A DNA stretch of 64,000 nt from Azophilus sp965200465 (GTDB taxonomy: Bacteria > Pseudomonadota > Gammaproteobacteria > Pseudomonadales > Azotimanducaceae): assembly GCA_965200465.1 (NCBI GenBank), contig OZ241358.1, positions 2,480,001 to 2,544,000 of the forward strand. Reading direction: 5' to 3'. The first letter of the stretch is position 1. Each line of letters starts with the position of its first letter. The position numbers and the translations under genes were made by a program. This document shows, one piece after another, positions 52,834-60,623 of the stretch. The notes under the pieces were generated by a model that searched no databases, had not been told where the DNA came from, and saw only the letters and a program-made list of their open reading frames with translations.

Positions 52834-53169
52834 TCAGTGATAGTCCACCACGTCAATGATGGTGACGGCCGTAACGCGCTCCGTGTCAATCCCACCGTCC
52901 GGGCGCCGGGGCACCGGCGCGTGATTCGGCTTGAAGACCAGCCGGTAGGGATGCACCAAGTCCACCGCAAATTGGCCCGCTCTGTCTGCCTTCAACAGGT
53001 GCCTCCGCACCGGCTTGCCCGTTGGCACGGCTGCCAGATTGGGCGCGTTCTCCAAGACGCCAAGCCGGGAGCGGAGCGCATTCGCCATGTCGCGGCCATA
53101 TTTCCGAACCAGATCCTGTTCCGAACTGAGTGCCTTGGCGAGCGAGCGCTTCCTGACTTCAACCTCCAC
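52834..53169 (-). CDS. higB: HigB/RelE-type toxin
   Basis: 111 residues in the RelE/HigB fold: RKYGRDMANALRSRLGVL, then RRHLLKADRAGQFAVDL and PYRLVFKPNH; these toxins cleave mRNA on the ribosome. In HigBA the toxin gene comes first, as here. The symbol is by family likeness. An inverted repeat 22 nt ahead of the start may be its operator. Confidence 0.8.
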   Translation of the reverse strand: MEVEVRKRSLAKALSSEQDLVRKYGRDMANALRSRLGVLENAPNLAAVPTGKPVRRHLLKADRAGQFAVDLVHPYRLVFKPNHAPVPRRPDGGIDTERVTAVTIIDVVDYH

Positions 53170-53190
53170 GCCACCTTACGCCATAGTTTC

Positions 53191-53206
53191 GTTACCTGAT
53201 GCGTAA
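53191..53206. promoter_or_regulatory. Inverted repeat ahead of higB, candidate HigA operator
   Basis: GTTAC and GTAAC are separated by 6 nt, in the leader 22 nt upstream of the toxin start. HigA proteins bind such repeats. The assignment rests on position only. Confidence 0.4.
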
Positions 53207-53250
53207 CCATAACTGGGGTTGCGGCAAGATGCAACCATTCGCTTCGCCGG

Positions 53251-53493
53251 ATGCCCGATGCGCTTCTCGGCTTCGTCGCGCATCCACTTGCCGTGGTAGC
53301 GGACATCCTCGGCCAGCCCCTCGGCGCCCTTCCACTCCCGCTCCATGCCCAGCTCGCGGTCTTTCGCCATCTGCGCCCGCGCTTCGGGGTTCACTGGCGG
53401 CATCCCGGCGAACTTCGGCGGAATCTCGATCATCGCCTTGTTGATGAGCACGGCCACGGGGTTCAAGCCCGAAGCGTGGGCTTCGAGCCCCAG
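53251..53493 (-). pseudogene. Copied internal fragment of the DUF1156 gene
   Basis: 81 codons (LGLEAHAS through EKRIGH) match residues 153-233 of the methyltransferase, copied from about 50300-50542; only scattered bases differ, for example Gly for Asp in the HASDLNP motif. The fragment is joined in frame to a transposase remnant at its 5' side and to the higB leader at its 3' side. It cannot act as a methyltransferase. Confidence 0.88.
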
Positions 53494-54066
53494 CCGGTCC
53501 GCCACGACGATGCTCCCCTTGGGCAGCCGCAAAACCCGCACCGCCTCAATGTCCGCCATCGCCCTTCCATCCGTGGCCCGCATGAACGCGGGCAAGGGGC
53601 CGTCCTGGTTCAGGCCGACATGCATCTTCATCGCGCCCTTCGCCCGCTTGAGCTTCGCTCAGGGAAACATCGAGAGGCACAGGTCAATGGTGGCGGAATT
53701 CAGGGAGAACGCCTTGCGCCTGAACCGGAAGCCGTGCCCCGGCGTCTTGCCCCGGCAGCGCGACCGCCGCCGGCCGAACAGCTCCTCGCAAAGTTCGTGC
53801 GGCTGCTAGGCGTTGACCCGCGCCAGCGAGGACCTAGCCACCCGGCCGCCGCCCAGGTGGTAAAGCCTCTTGGGCTGCGCCGCCAGGCCGGCGACGACGT
53901 CGCGCAGGCTGCACCGCCCGGAAAGCTGCGCCAGCGCCACGAACTGCGCCCAGCGGGTCATGCTGCGCGGCCAACGCCCCTTGTGGCGGCGCCTAGCCAG
54001 CACCTCGAACTCATGTCTCGGAACAAACTTGAACAACTGCGCCAGGATTGTGCTATGGTGCGCCAT
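53494..54066 (-). pseudogene. IS4-family transposase remnant (DUF4372 type)
   Basis: From MAHHSTILAQLFKFVPRHEFE at 54066 the DUF4372 N-terminus and the IS4 core (GHGFRFRRKAFSLNSATIDLC, KMHVGLNQDGPLPAFM, LPKGSIVVADR) run in one frame, but a TAG at 53806-53808 and a TGA further on interrupt it, and the C-terminal half is replaced by the DUF1156 piece. It is a dead element that marks a recombination point. Confidence 0.85.
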
Positions 54067-54137
54067 GAGCTTGGATCTTCTTTGTCCATGCGGGTTTTGG
54101 TCAACCGCATGGTATCCAAAAACAGAGGTCCAAGCTC
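54067..54137. repeat. Nested inverted repeats at the IS4 remnant end
   Basis: GAGCTTGGA at the left and TCCAAGCTC at the right form a perfect 9-bp outer stem; within it CCATGCGG and CCGCATGG form a second. This probably is the terminal region of the insertion sequence, just upstream of the PIN operon. Confidence 0.45.
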
Positions 54138-54155
54138 TCAAATATCGAGAAGTTT

Positions 54156-54629
54156 ATGGAGCAGAAGTGGTTGGCAATGGACCCTGAATCCGCACAGGCT
54201 TGGCTTTCCATTTGGCGGGATTTCGCGCCAACTGCGCCTCTTGCGTTGCAAGACGAGGAAGCTGGTTGGCGGCTAGTCGCGAGAGATTCGAAGCTGCAGG
54301 AAGAGGTGTATTCGTGGCCGCTGCCGAGAGACCCGTTCGGCGGCATCGACGACGACGACGTGCGTGACGACCTTCGCACGGCTCTGCTGGACCGGCTCGA
54401 TGTATCCTTGCCGCCCACGCAGCGCGGCATCGCGGTGCTCCGCGAATTCGTGGCGAAAGCCGAGCAGGCCATTAAGGAGGGACATTCAGCGCCATTGCCA
54501 TCCGACTCCGCGGCACTGTCAACGTACGCCCCTTCGGAACCGAACCCGTTGCTGGCGTTGGCGGTGCATCTCAAGTGGCTCGTTAGATGCTTTGGAGATC
54601 GTCCGAACATGTGCGTTTCCGTCCGATGA
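54156..54629 (+). CDS. Small acidic protein, first gene of the PIN-ATPase operon
   Basis: 157 residues, mostly acidic and helical (DDDDVRDDLRTALLDRL, REFVAKAEQAIKEG); no family recognised. GAGAAG precedes the ATG. Its stop overlaps the next start in ATGA, indicating obligate co-translation with the PIN protein, so it is probably a partner or regulator of it. Confidence 0.6.
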   Translation: MEQKWLAMDPESAQAWLSIWRDFAPTAPLALQDEEAGWRLVARDSKLQEEVYSWPLPRDPFGGIDDDDVRDDLRTALLDRLDVSLPPTQRGIAVLREFVAKAEQAIKEGHSAPLPSDSAALSTYAPSEPNPLLALAVHLKWLVRCFGDRPNMCVSVR

Positions 54630-56659
54630 CTGTCAAGCTAATTTCGCGGCAGGACGCTGAGTTCGAGATCGCGTCCCTAACGGCAGCGCCATGCAAGGTC
54701 GAGGTTATGGAAGAACGCGCCTTTGTGGGCAAGAACACGGAACTCGCCGTTGAGGGCGAGTGGCTGCCCCTAGGTTTGATGTCCTTGAAGCTGGCACCGC
54801 AGCCTAGCGGCGAACAAGCGGATGACGAGCACCAGCGGGCACTGCTCGCCGGCGATGGCGCCTTCGAGTGGTCGTTGCCAAGCGCTTCCGACGCAAAAGA
54901 GGCGCTCGAAGACCTTCTTGGCGAAAAAGACGAGGGAGTGGTTCGTAGCGTCCTGAATTCGGTGGCGGCAATCGGCGTACGGGCGGGGCTGGTGAATCCA
55001 ATCTTCGACCCCGAGGCCATTGAAGGCATGCCGTTCCGCCGCACCGCAACAGTAGTATCGGATACTTCCGGCGTATTGCAGGGCGGCTTGGACTTCATCG
55101 TCCGCCACATTCCCAAGGCAAGAGTCAAAGTGCCTGCCATCGTGCAAATGGAGATTCGCAATCTCTCCCATCGTTTCTTCAAGATCCGACGAGATACGAA
55201 GGGCGCTGGGAAGAAGCAACGCACCACGAAGCAGTTGATGGCACATCTAACGAGCCAAGGTGCCGAACGGGCGCTCCTTCGTCTAGAGCTCCAGGACGAC
55301 GTGGAGATCGAACGCACATTTTTACTTGGAGACCCACTCCGCAGCGCTTTCGTCCCGGATCCAGACGAGACCTTGAAGGATCTGCAGTTAAGCGTTCCAT
55401 TGGGTGCCTATGTGGATCGCCTCATATTGGAGGCGGCGCGCCACCACCAAGCACAATCGGAGCCGGGGCACCCTGTGCTTCTGCTCACCAGCGACCAAGG
55501 GCAGGCTCGCATGGCCTTGGCCGAGGGGGTGAAGCCCCTCTACTTCCGATCGATCCGTGCCGAGGAGGTCTTCGGCCAGCGCTTCACTGGCCGCCCGCTC
55601 GATCCGTTTACGGGCGAGCCTCGGCCAGTTCCTCTCGCGTCGCTCTTCTGGGAGCTCGCTACCGCATTCGGCCATGCACGTTTGATCTCCGACAAAGGCA
55701 CATTCATAGTGTCCGCCATAGGCGAGGACCTTCCTTGGAGCCCCTATCACTCGATTGACGATCTGTTGTGGTACAAGATCGAGAACGACGGGCCGAGTTC
55801 CACCCCGCGTCAGAATTCGAAGGAAGGCAAAAAGCCTATCGTTGGGAGCGATTCGGCACCCAAGAAGGCTCAATCCCCCGAGGCGCCATCCTACCAACGA
55901 ATGAACATAGACCGTCTGTTGCGCTTGATCTGCGTCTTGGATGACAGGCAAGATCTGGAGCAAGCTGAGATCTGCGGACTACTGAATCTGAGCCCGTACA
56001 GCACTTCACACTACCGAAGGTTCCTCGCTTCGGCGGGCTACATTCGTTTGGAAGGAAGTCGTTGGACAGCAACCGACCGCTTGAAGGAAGTATCGGTCGC
56101 AGTGAGGGATGGCGACCCTCGATCAATGCAAAGGGTTCTAGCTTATGCACCCTCTTTCCAAGCCTTGGTTCAGCGTATTAGGGGGACGCGCAAGGGCGAA
56201 TCTCTTGATTTGTCCGATTTGCGGCAAAGCTCTCGTACCTACTTAGTGTTGGGAGAGCTTACGCTGGTGTGTGCATCAGTCGGCAGGGGCACTGTCTATC
56301 CGACGTTGAGTCGTCCAGAACCCGCTGACTTTTCGAAATTGGCGTTGGCGCGATTCAGAGAACTGGCGGGAAGCGAAACGATCGTGGCCACAGGCTCTTG
56401 GCTCGAAGCGTTGATTCGGCACGACGGCATCCATCCTGAGGTGGCACGACGGTCTCTGGAGCAAGCCAGCGAGGCGGGACTGCTCCGGCGATCCACCGAG
56501 GGTTCGACCGCACAGACACAATACGATGACCATGTGGTCCATGTTCTTGGGGTCGAAGAGGGTATGCCGGTGGCGAAACCCATACATCTCTATCGTGGCG
56601 ACTACCTGATTCCGGGCAAGGCGAGCGTCAGCCTCCGACTTGAGGAGCTCAGGCCATGA
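54626..56659 (+). CDS. PIN-domain nuclease with C-terminal winged helix
   Basis: 677 residues from the ATG at 54626, which overlaps the preceding stop by 4 nt. The PIN fold has acidic positions Asp146 (VVSDTSG), Glu176 (IVQMEIRN), Asp264 (AYVDRLIL) and Asp290 (LLLTSDQGQARMA), the set needed for metal-dependent RNase or nuclease activity. The N-terminal ~140 residues are a separate unknown domain. A winged-helix region lies near 440-510 (EICGLLNLSPYSTSHYRRFL). The overall architecture is not one I know. It overlaps the ATPase gene by 4 nt. Confidence 0.75.
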   Translation: MTVKLISRQDAEFEIASLTAAPCKVEVMEERAFVGKNTELAVEGEWLPLGLMSLKLAPQPSGEQADDEHQRALLAGDGAFEWSLPSASDAKEALEDLLGEKDEGVVRSVLNSVAAIGVRAGLVNPIFDPEAIEGMPFRRTATVVSDTSGVLQGGLDFIVRHIPKARVKVPAIVQMEIRNLSHRFFKIRRDTKGAGKKQRTTKQLMAHLTSQGAERALLRLELQDDVEIERTFLLGDPLRSAFVPDPDETLKDLQLSVPLGAYVDRLILEAARHHQAQSEPGHPVLLLTSDQGQARMALAEGVKPLYFRSIRAEEVFGQRFTGRPLDPFTGEPRPVPLASLFWELATAFGHARLISDKGTFIVSAIGEDLPWSPYHSIDDLLWYKIENDGPSSTPRQNSKEGKKPIVGSDSAPKKAQSPEAPSYQRMNIDRLLRLICVLDDRQDLEQAEICGLLNLSPYSTSHYRRFLASAGYIRLEGSRWTATDRLKEVSVAVRDGDPRSMQRVLAYAPSFQALVQRIRGTRKGESLDLSDLRQSSRTYLVLGELTLVCASVGRGTVYPTLSRPEPADFSKLALARFRELAGSETIVATGSWLEALIRHDGIHPEVARRSLEQASEAGLLRRSTEGSTAQTQYDDHVVHVLGVEEGMPVAKPIHLYRGDYLIPGKASVSLRLEELRP

Positions 56660-57750
56660 GTTTGCGCGACAAACTGCGGGAATTGGACGACGATCCTGGG
56701 CACGAGCTATACGAGCGGTTTGGAATCCTCTCCAATCCGTTCCCGGCGTCTCATCAGACGGCGGGAAATCCTCGATTTCCGGCGGCACAGGATGAGGAAG
56801 CGGAGAACCGTGTTGTGACGTTCTTTCGGGACGACACATCCCAAGTGATTGTCATTGAAGGGACGCAAGGCGTGGGGAAGACGAACTTCCTCAATCACTT
56901 CGAAGCGGAAGTGCTCGCTGCGCTTGAAGATCGGGATGGCTATTACGTTGTGCGCTACTTGGCAGACCCAGAGGAAACCTTTGACGGAACTACTAGGCGT
57001 CTCGTTGAGGAACTGGGAAAGGAGCACTTGGATGATCTTGTGCGGCATCTCAAGGCGGACCAACGCTACATTGAGGAGGCGCGCAGTCACGACATGAGAA
57101 CCGCGCTACGATCCATCGTGAGGTCGGATGATCAGAAGACGAAGCAGCTAATGATGGAGTGGCTTTTGGGTCTGCGGCTGCTCAAGATGCATCGGGAGGC
57201 GCTGGGCGTTCAATTTCGCATGGATACGGTGGAGTCCAAGACTGCAGCGCTTAGGGATTTGGCGAAAGTGAGTGGCGAGGCCGGCGTGTTGAAGGGCATC
57301 TTCCTGTTACTAGACGAGATTGAGAAGCAGGATGGCGTTCTGGGGATACGGGCTGTGATGCGTTACCTGTCAGCTCTGCGAGCAATGATTGATGCGCTTC
57401 CCCGACGACTGTTCCTGATGATTGCGGTGACACCGGACGCCCTCAGGCGCTACTCCGCATCCTACCCCGCGCTCCGTAGTCGGCTGCAGGATCGGCTTGA
57501 ACTCAAGTCGCTAACTAGCGCTAGAGCGGCTAGAGAGCTCGCGAAGTTCTATCTCGCCGAGGCACGAGAGGTCGCGAATAGGAAGATCGGAGAGGTCGAT
57601 GAAGATCGACCTCATATTTTGAATTCAAAGGAGATCACGGAGTGTTTTGTGGCGCTTGAAGGGGAGGCGCAAAGGGGCGCCTACGAAGGTGTGATGCAGC
57701 GTGAGTTCCTACATCAACTCCACCGAAGAGCGGAGGCAAAGCTCAAGTGA
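56656..57750 (+). CDS. ORC/ExeA-like AAA ATPase, partner of the PIN protein
   Basis: 364 residues. Walker A is GTQGVGKT (69-76), Walker B GIFLLLDEIEK (Asp220, Glu221), and a sensor-1 strand is LFLMIAVTPD. The N-terminal YERFGILSNPFP matches the start of AAA_16/ExeA-type modules. It begins in the last codons of the PIN gene (ATGA), so the three genes form a tight operon on the plus strand. A role in DNA- or nucleic-acid-triggered activation of the nuclease is inference. Confidence 0.78.
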   Translation: MSLRDKLRELDDDPGHELYERFGILSNPFPASHQTAGNPRFPAAQDEEAENRVVTFFRDDTSQVIVIEGTQGVGKTNFLNHFEAEVLAALEDRDGYYVVRYLADPEETFDGTTRRLVEELGKEHLDDLVRHLKADQRYIEEARSHDMRTALRSIVRSDDQKTKQLMMEWLLGLRLLKMHREALGVQFRMDTVESKTAALRDLAKVSGEAGVLKGIFLLLDEIEKQDGVLGIRAVMRYLSALRAMIDALPRRLFLMIAVTPDALRRYSASYPALRSRLQDRLELKSLTSARAARELAKFYLAEAREVANRKIGEVDEDRPHILNSKEITECFVALEGEAQRGAYEGVMQREFLHQLHRRAEAKLK

Positions 57751-57972
57751 CCCTTAGCGCCACATCGCCTCAAAGCGCTTGGCCAACGAAGGATGATTGG
57801 ATTGGGGGAAGGCGAAGGAGCACCGTACTATATCACGCCAACACGACGATGTTTGGCACGGAGTTCAACCGCGAAAGTTGGGCCAGCGCTAAGCGTCACC
57901 TCGGGCCTGCGGACCGAGGCGAATGCCCGACTATGTGTTATGCTTTGCTCTCGGACACGCGAATGGCGGGAG

Positions 57973-58794
57973 ATGAAAGTGTTCAACATTGACCAGAGAA
58001 TTTGGCGATGCCGTTTTGCGGCGGTGCTGTTCGCCGTTTGCCTGCTCAGCAGCCAGTCCTTCGCGCAACCAGTTGGGGGTATGCAGCAGGTGGGGATTCC
58101 GTCCGGTGAGATGGACTTCGTAGCAGCGGCACAACAGAACTCCCAATGGTGCTGGGCGGCGGCGATCCAGATGGTGCTGGGCTATCACGGCGTCGCCATC
58201 ACGCAACAGCAGATCGTGGCGCGCACCTATGGTACGGACTGGTGGGGCAACCTGCCGGACTGGGCCGGCAGCATTGAAGCAATCACCGCGAATCTCAACA
58301 ACTGGAGCATTGACAACTACGGTCAGCAATACGCTGTGGCAGCGACCCTGAATTGGGGTGCGCCGGCGCCAAATGTGTTGATCGATGAACTATGGAACCG
58401 TCGTCCCATGATCATTGCCTATCAAAGCGGGCCAAACTCCGGCCATGCTGTAGTGGTTACCGCAGCGACATTTTCGCAAACGATGTTCGAAACGGTGATC
58501 CATTCGATAGTTGTTAGAGACCCTTGGCCATCCGCTGCAAACGTCTTTAACCGCGGGAGAAATGAGTACGATGGCGCATCTCGTGCGCAGCTAATCACGG
58601 CACACTGGTTCATCTCCGTAGCAAGAAGCCTCCCGCCCCTTGGCCAAATGCAGCCAGACTCAGCGGCGGACCTGGCCCTGTGGCAGGCGCCAATGAAAAA
58701 CCGTCTCCTCCCGGCGCAGCCATTCCAAGGTTGGCGCTCCACAACAGCGGCAGCTTGGACGATCGCTGCACACCACGACACTCGGGGACAGTGA
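57973..58794 (+). CDS. Secreted papain-like cysteine protease
   Basis: 273 residues. A signal peptide (FAAVLFAVCLLSSQSFAQ) precedes a papain-like C39/AvrRpt2-type domain: the oxyanion Gln and catalytic Cys in QNSQWCWAAA (Cys60), His158 in NSGHAVVVTA, and Asp183 in VRDPWP. Such enzymes are exported and act on proteins or peptides outside. The start is uncertain, since GGGAG is almost directly in front. The frame is open 180 nt upstream. It is 222 nt behind the ATPase, with unclear linkage. Confidence 0.72.
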   Translation: MKVFNIDQRIWRCRFAAVLFAVCLLSSQSFAQPVGGMQQVGIPSGEMDFVAAAQQNSQWCWAAAIQMVLGYHGVAITQQQIVARTYGTDWWGNLPDWAGSIEAITANLNNWSIDNYGQQYAVAATLNWGAPAPNVLIDELWNRRPMIIAYQSGPNSGHAVVVTAATFSQTMFETVIHSIVVRDPWPSAANVFNRGRNEYDGASRAQLITAHWFISVARSLPPLGQMQPDSAADLALWQAPMKNRLLPAQPFQGWRSTTAAAWTIAAHHDTRGQ

Positions 58795-58835
58795 AAATCC
58801 ATCGGGCGGATTTCTTCCAGCCGCAGCCCAATCCC

Positions 58836-59107
58836 TCACCCCGGCACCTCCCCCCTTCCCCACAGCTCCTCCATCCTGTAGTTCACGCTCACCGCCCCGA
58901 AGTCCGGTTCCCGGCCGAAGGGTTCGCGCACATGGCGCACTTCGTGTTGCCCGTCCTCCTCGAACCGGACGATGGCCAGGATGAAATCCTCCGGCTTGTT
59001 CAGGGCGGTCAGCACTTCGTTGCGGGTGACGGTGATGCTGTCGGCACCCGCCATGCGGCCCTTCACCTTGATGAAGTGCAGCTTGCCGGCATCGGGGGCG
59101 CGGCTCT
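58836..59107 (-). pseudogene. Copied 3' end of the helicase gene
   Basis: The encoded segment (ADSITVTRNEVLTALNKPED, then FGREPDFGAVSVNY) matches the C-terminal ~80 residues of the helicase at 60624-64000, and the bases around the stop are also shared. No upstream part of the gene is attached. It is a remnant of a second copy or a partial duplication. Confidence 0.85.
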
Positions 59108-59123
59108 TGGCACCAGTCTTCTC

Positions 59124-59585
59124 CTATCCCGCCCGCGAGAACTCCACGAAGAACTGGACCGGACCTTCCGGCTCCACCCGATGCCGCACTTCCGGGACGA
59201 TGACCGCGCTCGACGCCGGATCGACCCGGAACGAGCGGTCGAGCGGCGGGCCGACGTGATAGCGCAACACCCCGCGGATCACATGGATCCTGGCCCAGAC
59301 CCCCGCTTTCGTGGCGTGCTCGGACGTGAGCCCGGACGGAACCGTCGTCTCGTCGAACTCCGGCGTCCGGCGATAGGCGACGCATCCCTCGGGCCATTCC
59401 ATCCGGTCGCAGCGCACGCAGTCGAGCGCCGTGCCGAGCATCGCCTTGCGTCCAGCCTCACTCAGGACCCACGAGCGATTCATGAAGGGCGGACGGTGGC
59501 GCACATGCTGGCCGTGGACGCAATCGAGATTCGCCACCCAGTCGCCTTCCTCGTCGAGGCTAAAGCCGATGATCGTGCGCCTCAC
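59124..59585 (-). CDS. DUF3565-DUF1971 fusion protein
   Basis: 153 residues from a GTG at 59585. The first ~70 residues are DUF3565 (IIGFSLDEEGDWVANLDCVH, HVRHRPPFMNRSWVL, with ALDCVRC as metal-like Cys pair). The second half is DUF1971, a cupin-like domain related to the tellurite-resistance TehB N-terminus (AYRRTPEFDETTVPSG, KAGVWARIHVIRG). Its role is unknown. It is intact within the debris around it. Confidence 0.75.
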   Translation of the reverse strand: MRRTIIGFSLDEEGDWVANLDCVHGQHVRHRPPFMNRSWVLSEAGRKAMLGTALDCVRCDRMEWPEGCVAYRRTPEFDETTVPSGLTSEHATKAGVWARIHVIRGVLRYHVGPPLDRSFRVDPASSAVIVPEVRHRVEPEGPVQFFVEFSRAG

Positions 59586-59790
59586 CGCATCACCGTCCCC
59601 GCCGTCAACGCCAATGGCGCTCGCCGTCGCATCGGTTGCCCTGCTGCCCCATTGGCATCAATTGAGAAGCGTAGAGGGCCGTTGGAGCTCACCGACATCC
59701 TAGACAATTACTGGTCCGGCTGCCATGTCCGTGACAACAGCAGCCCGGGCGCTTCGCCCCCAAAGACGACCGGTGGATGCGGGTGGCATT

Positions 59791-60020
59791 CGGCCAACCG
59801 GAGCTAGGTGGCCGAAGCACACTTGCCGCTCTGGAACGCGGGAGAGTGGCGGTAGGCGACGTTATGTCGCGCTCTATTTCGTGTGCCACGCCTCTGCGCT
59901 GGCCACGCCGAAGAAAGCGAGCAGCCGGGGAATGCGCTCGCTGGCGCGGGTCAGCCCCTCCATCAGGCCGCGCTTCATCAGTTCACTCACGGGGAAATGC
60001 TCGGCCCACACCATCGTCTT
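59791..60020 (-). pseudogene. Fragment of a HigA-type antitoxin
   Basis: The bases match 52311-52525 of the HigA gene, from the LRLAEVQ region to the AKRFPVSELVKRG region, with many substitutions and small indels that destroy the frame. It is a decayed second HigA copy. Together with the stretches on each side it accounts for much of the 670-nt gap between 59586 and 60254. Confidence 0.75.
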
Positions 60021-60062
60021 ATCGCAGGCGTGAAGTGTACCGCCACTCCACCCACATGCGCA

Positions 60063-60236
60063 CTATTCACTTGGCGGTGCCTCCTTCTGTAGCCATGCAG
60101 AGGCATAGAGCACGACGTCCCTGCCCGTGTGTTCATGGAGTTCAAGCAAGTACTTGCGCCGAACTGCGTCAAAGTTCGGTACGCCGCCGACCGCGGTTGC
60201 GTTGAGCTCCGCGAGGACTTCGCTCCAAATCGGCAT
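60063..60236 (-). pseudogene. Truncated serine dehydrogenase proteinase (SDH, Clp-fold)
   Basis: 57 codons from ATG at 60236. MPIWSEVLAELNAT, VRRKYLLELHEHTGRDVVLY and the SAWLQK region fit the N-terminus of SDH-family proteinases (PF01972), which are normally near 280 residues. It stops at a TAG where the HigA fragment region begins. The family call rests on this short stretch only. Confidence 0.5.
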
Positions 60237-60254
60237 GGGGCGTCGAACTCGAAG

Positions 60255-60461
60255 CTAGCCTACGTTCGCTCGATCTGTCGTCGTGACCGCCGGGGCGGTC
60301 GCCGTCGCAGCGCGATAGGCGTCGAGCTCCTTCTCGACTCGGCGCCATGCGCCATGAACTTCCATGACTTCACGCACGCCTGGATGCTCAAGCGCTGCCT
60401 TCAGCATGGCGGCGTGTTCGTCGGCACGTTTGGATGAGCCTACGTCCCTAGATGCGGTCAT
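60255..60461 (-). CDS. Small charged protein ahead of the proteinase remnant
   Basis: 68 residues, helical and charged (DEHAAMLKAALEHPGVREVM, WRRVEKELDAYRAA). An AGGAGGAG lies just ahead of the ATG, a strong ribosome-binding site. It ends 18 nt before the SDH-type fragment and probably formed a pair with the intact proteinase gene. Family not recognised. Confidence 0.55.
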   Translation of the reverse strand: MTASRDVGSSKRADEHAAMLKAALEHPGVREVMEVHGAWRRVEKELDAYRAATATAPAVTTTDRANVG

Positions 60462-60623
60462 CTTCTCCTCCTCTCGCGTTTAGGTCGGTTCTGGTCTTTT
60501 GCTGCTGCAAAGGCACTTAAACCAGCGGCATGGCCAGTCCAGCGCCCGATTTCCGCAGCATACACCAAATTAGGTGAGGGGGGATGACCAACTAGGCCCC
60601 CGCTCCAGCCGCAGCCCAACCCC

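Noticed and set aside
58660..59397. 245-codon minus-strand frame over the helicase remnant
   Set aside because: It reads the helicase copy and the DUF3565-DUF1971 gene in a wrong frame; the true frames are those listed.
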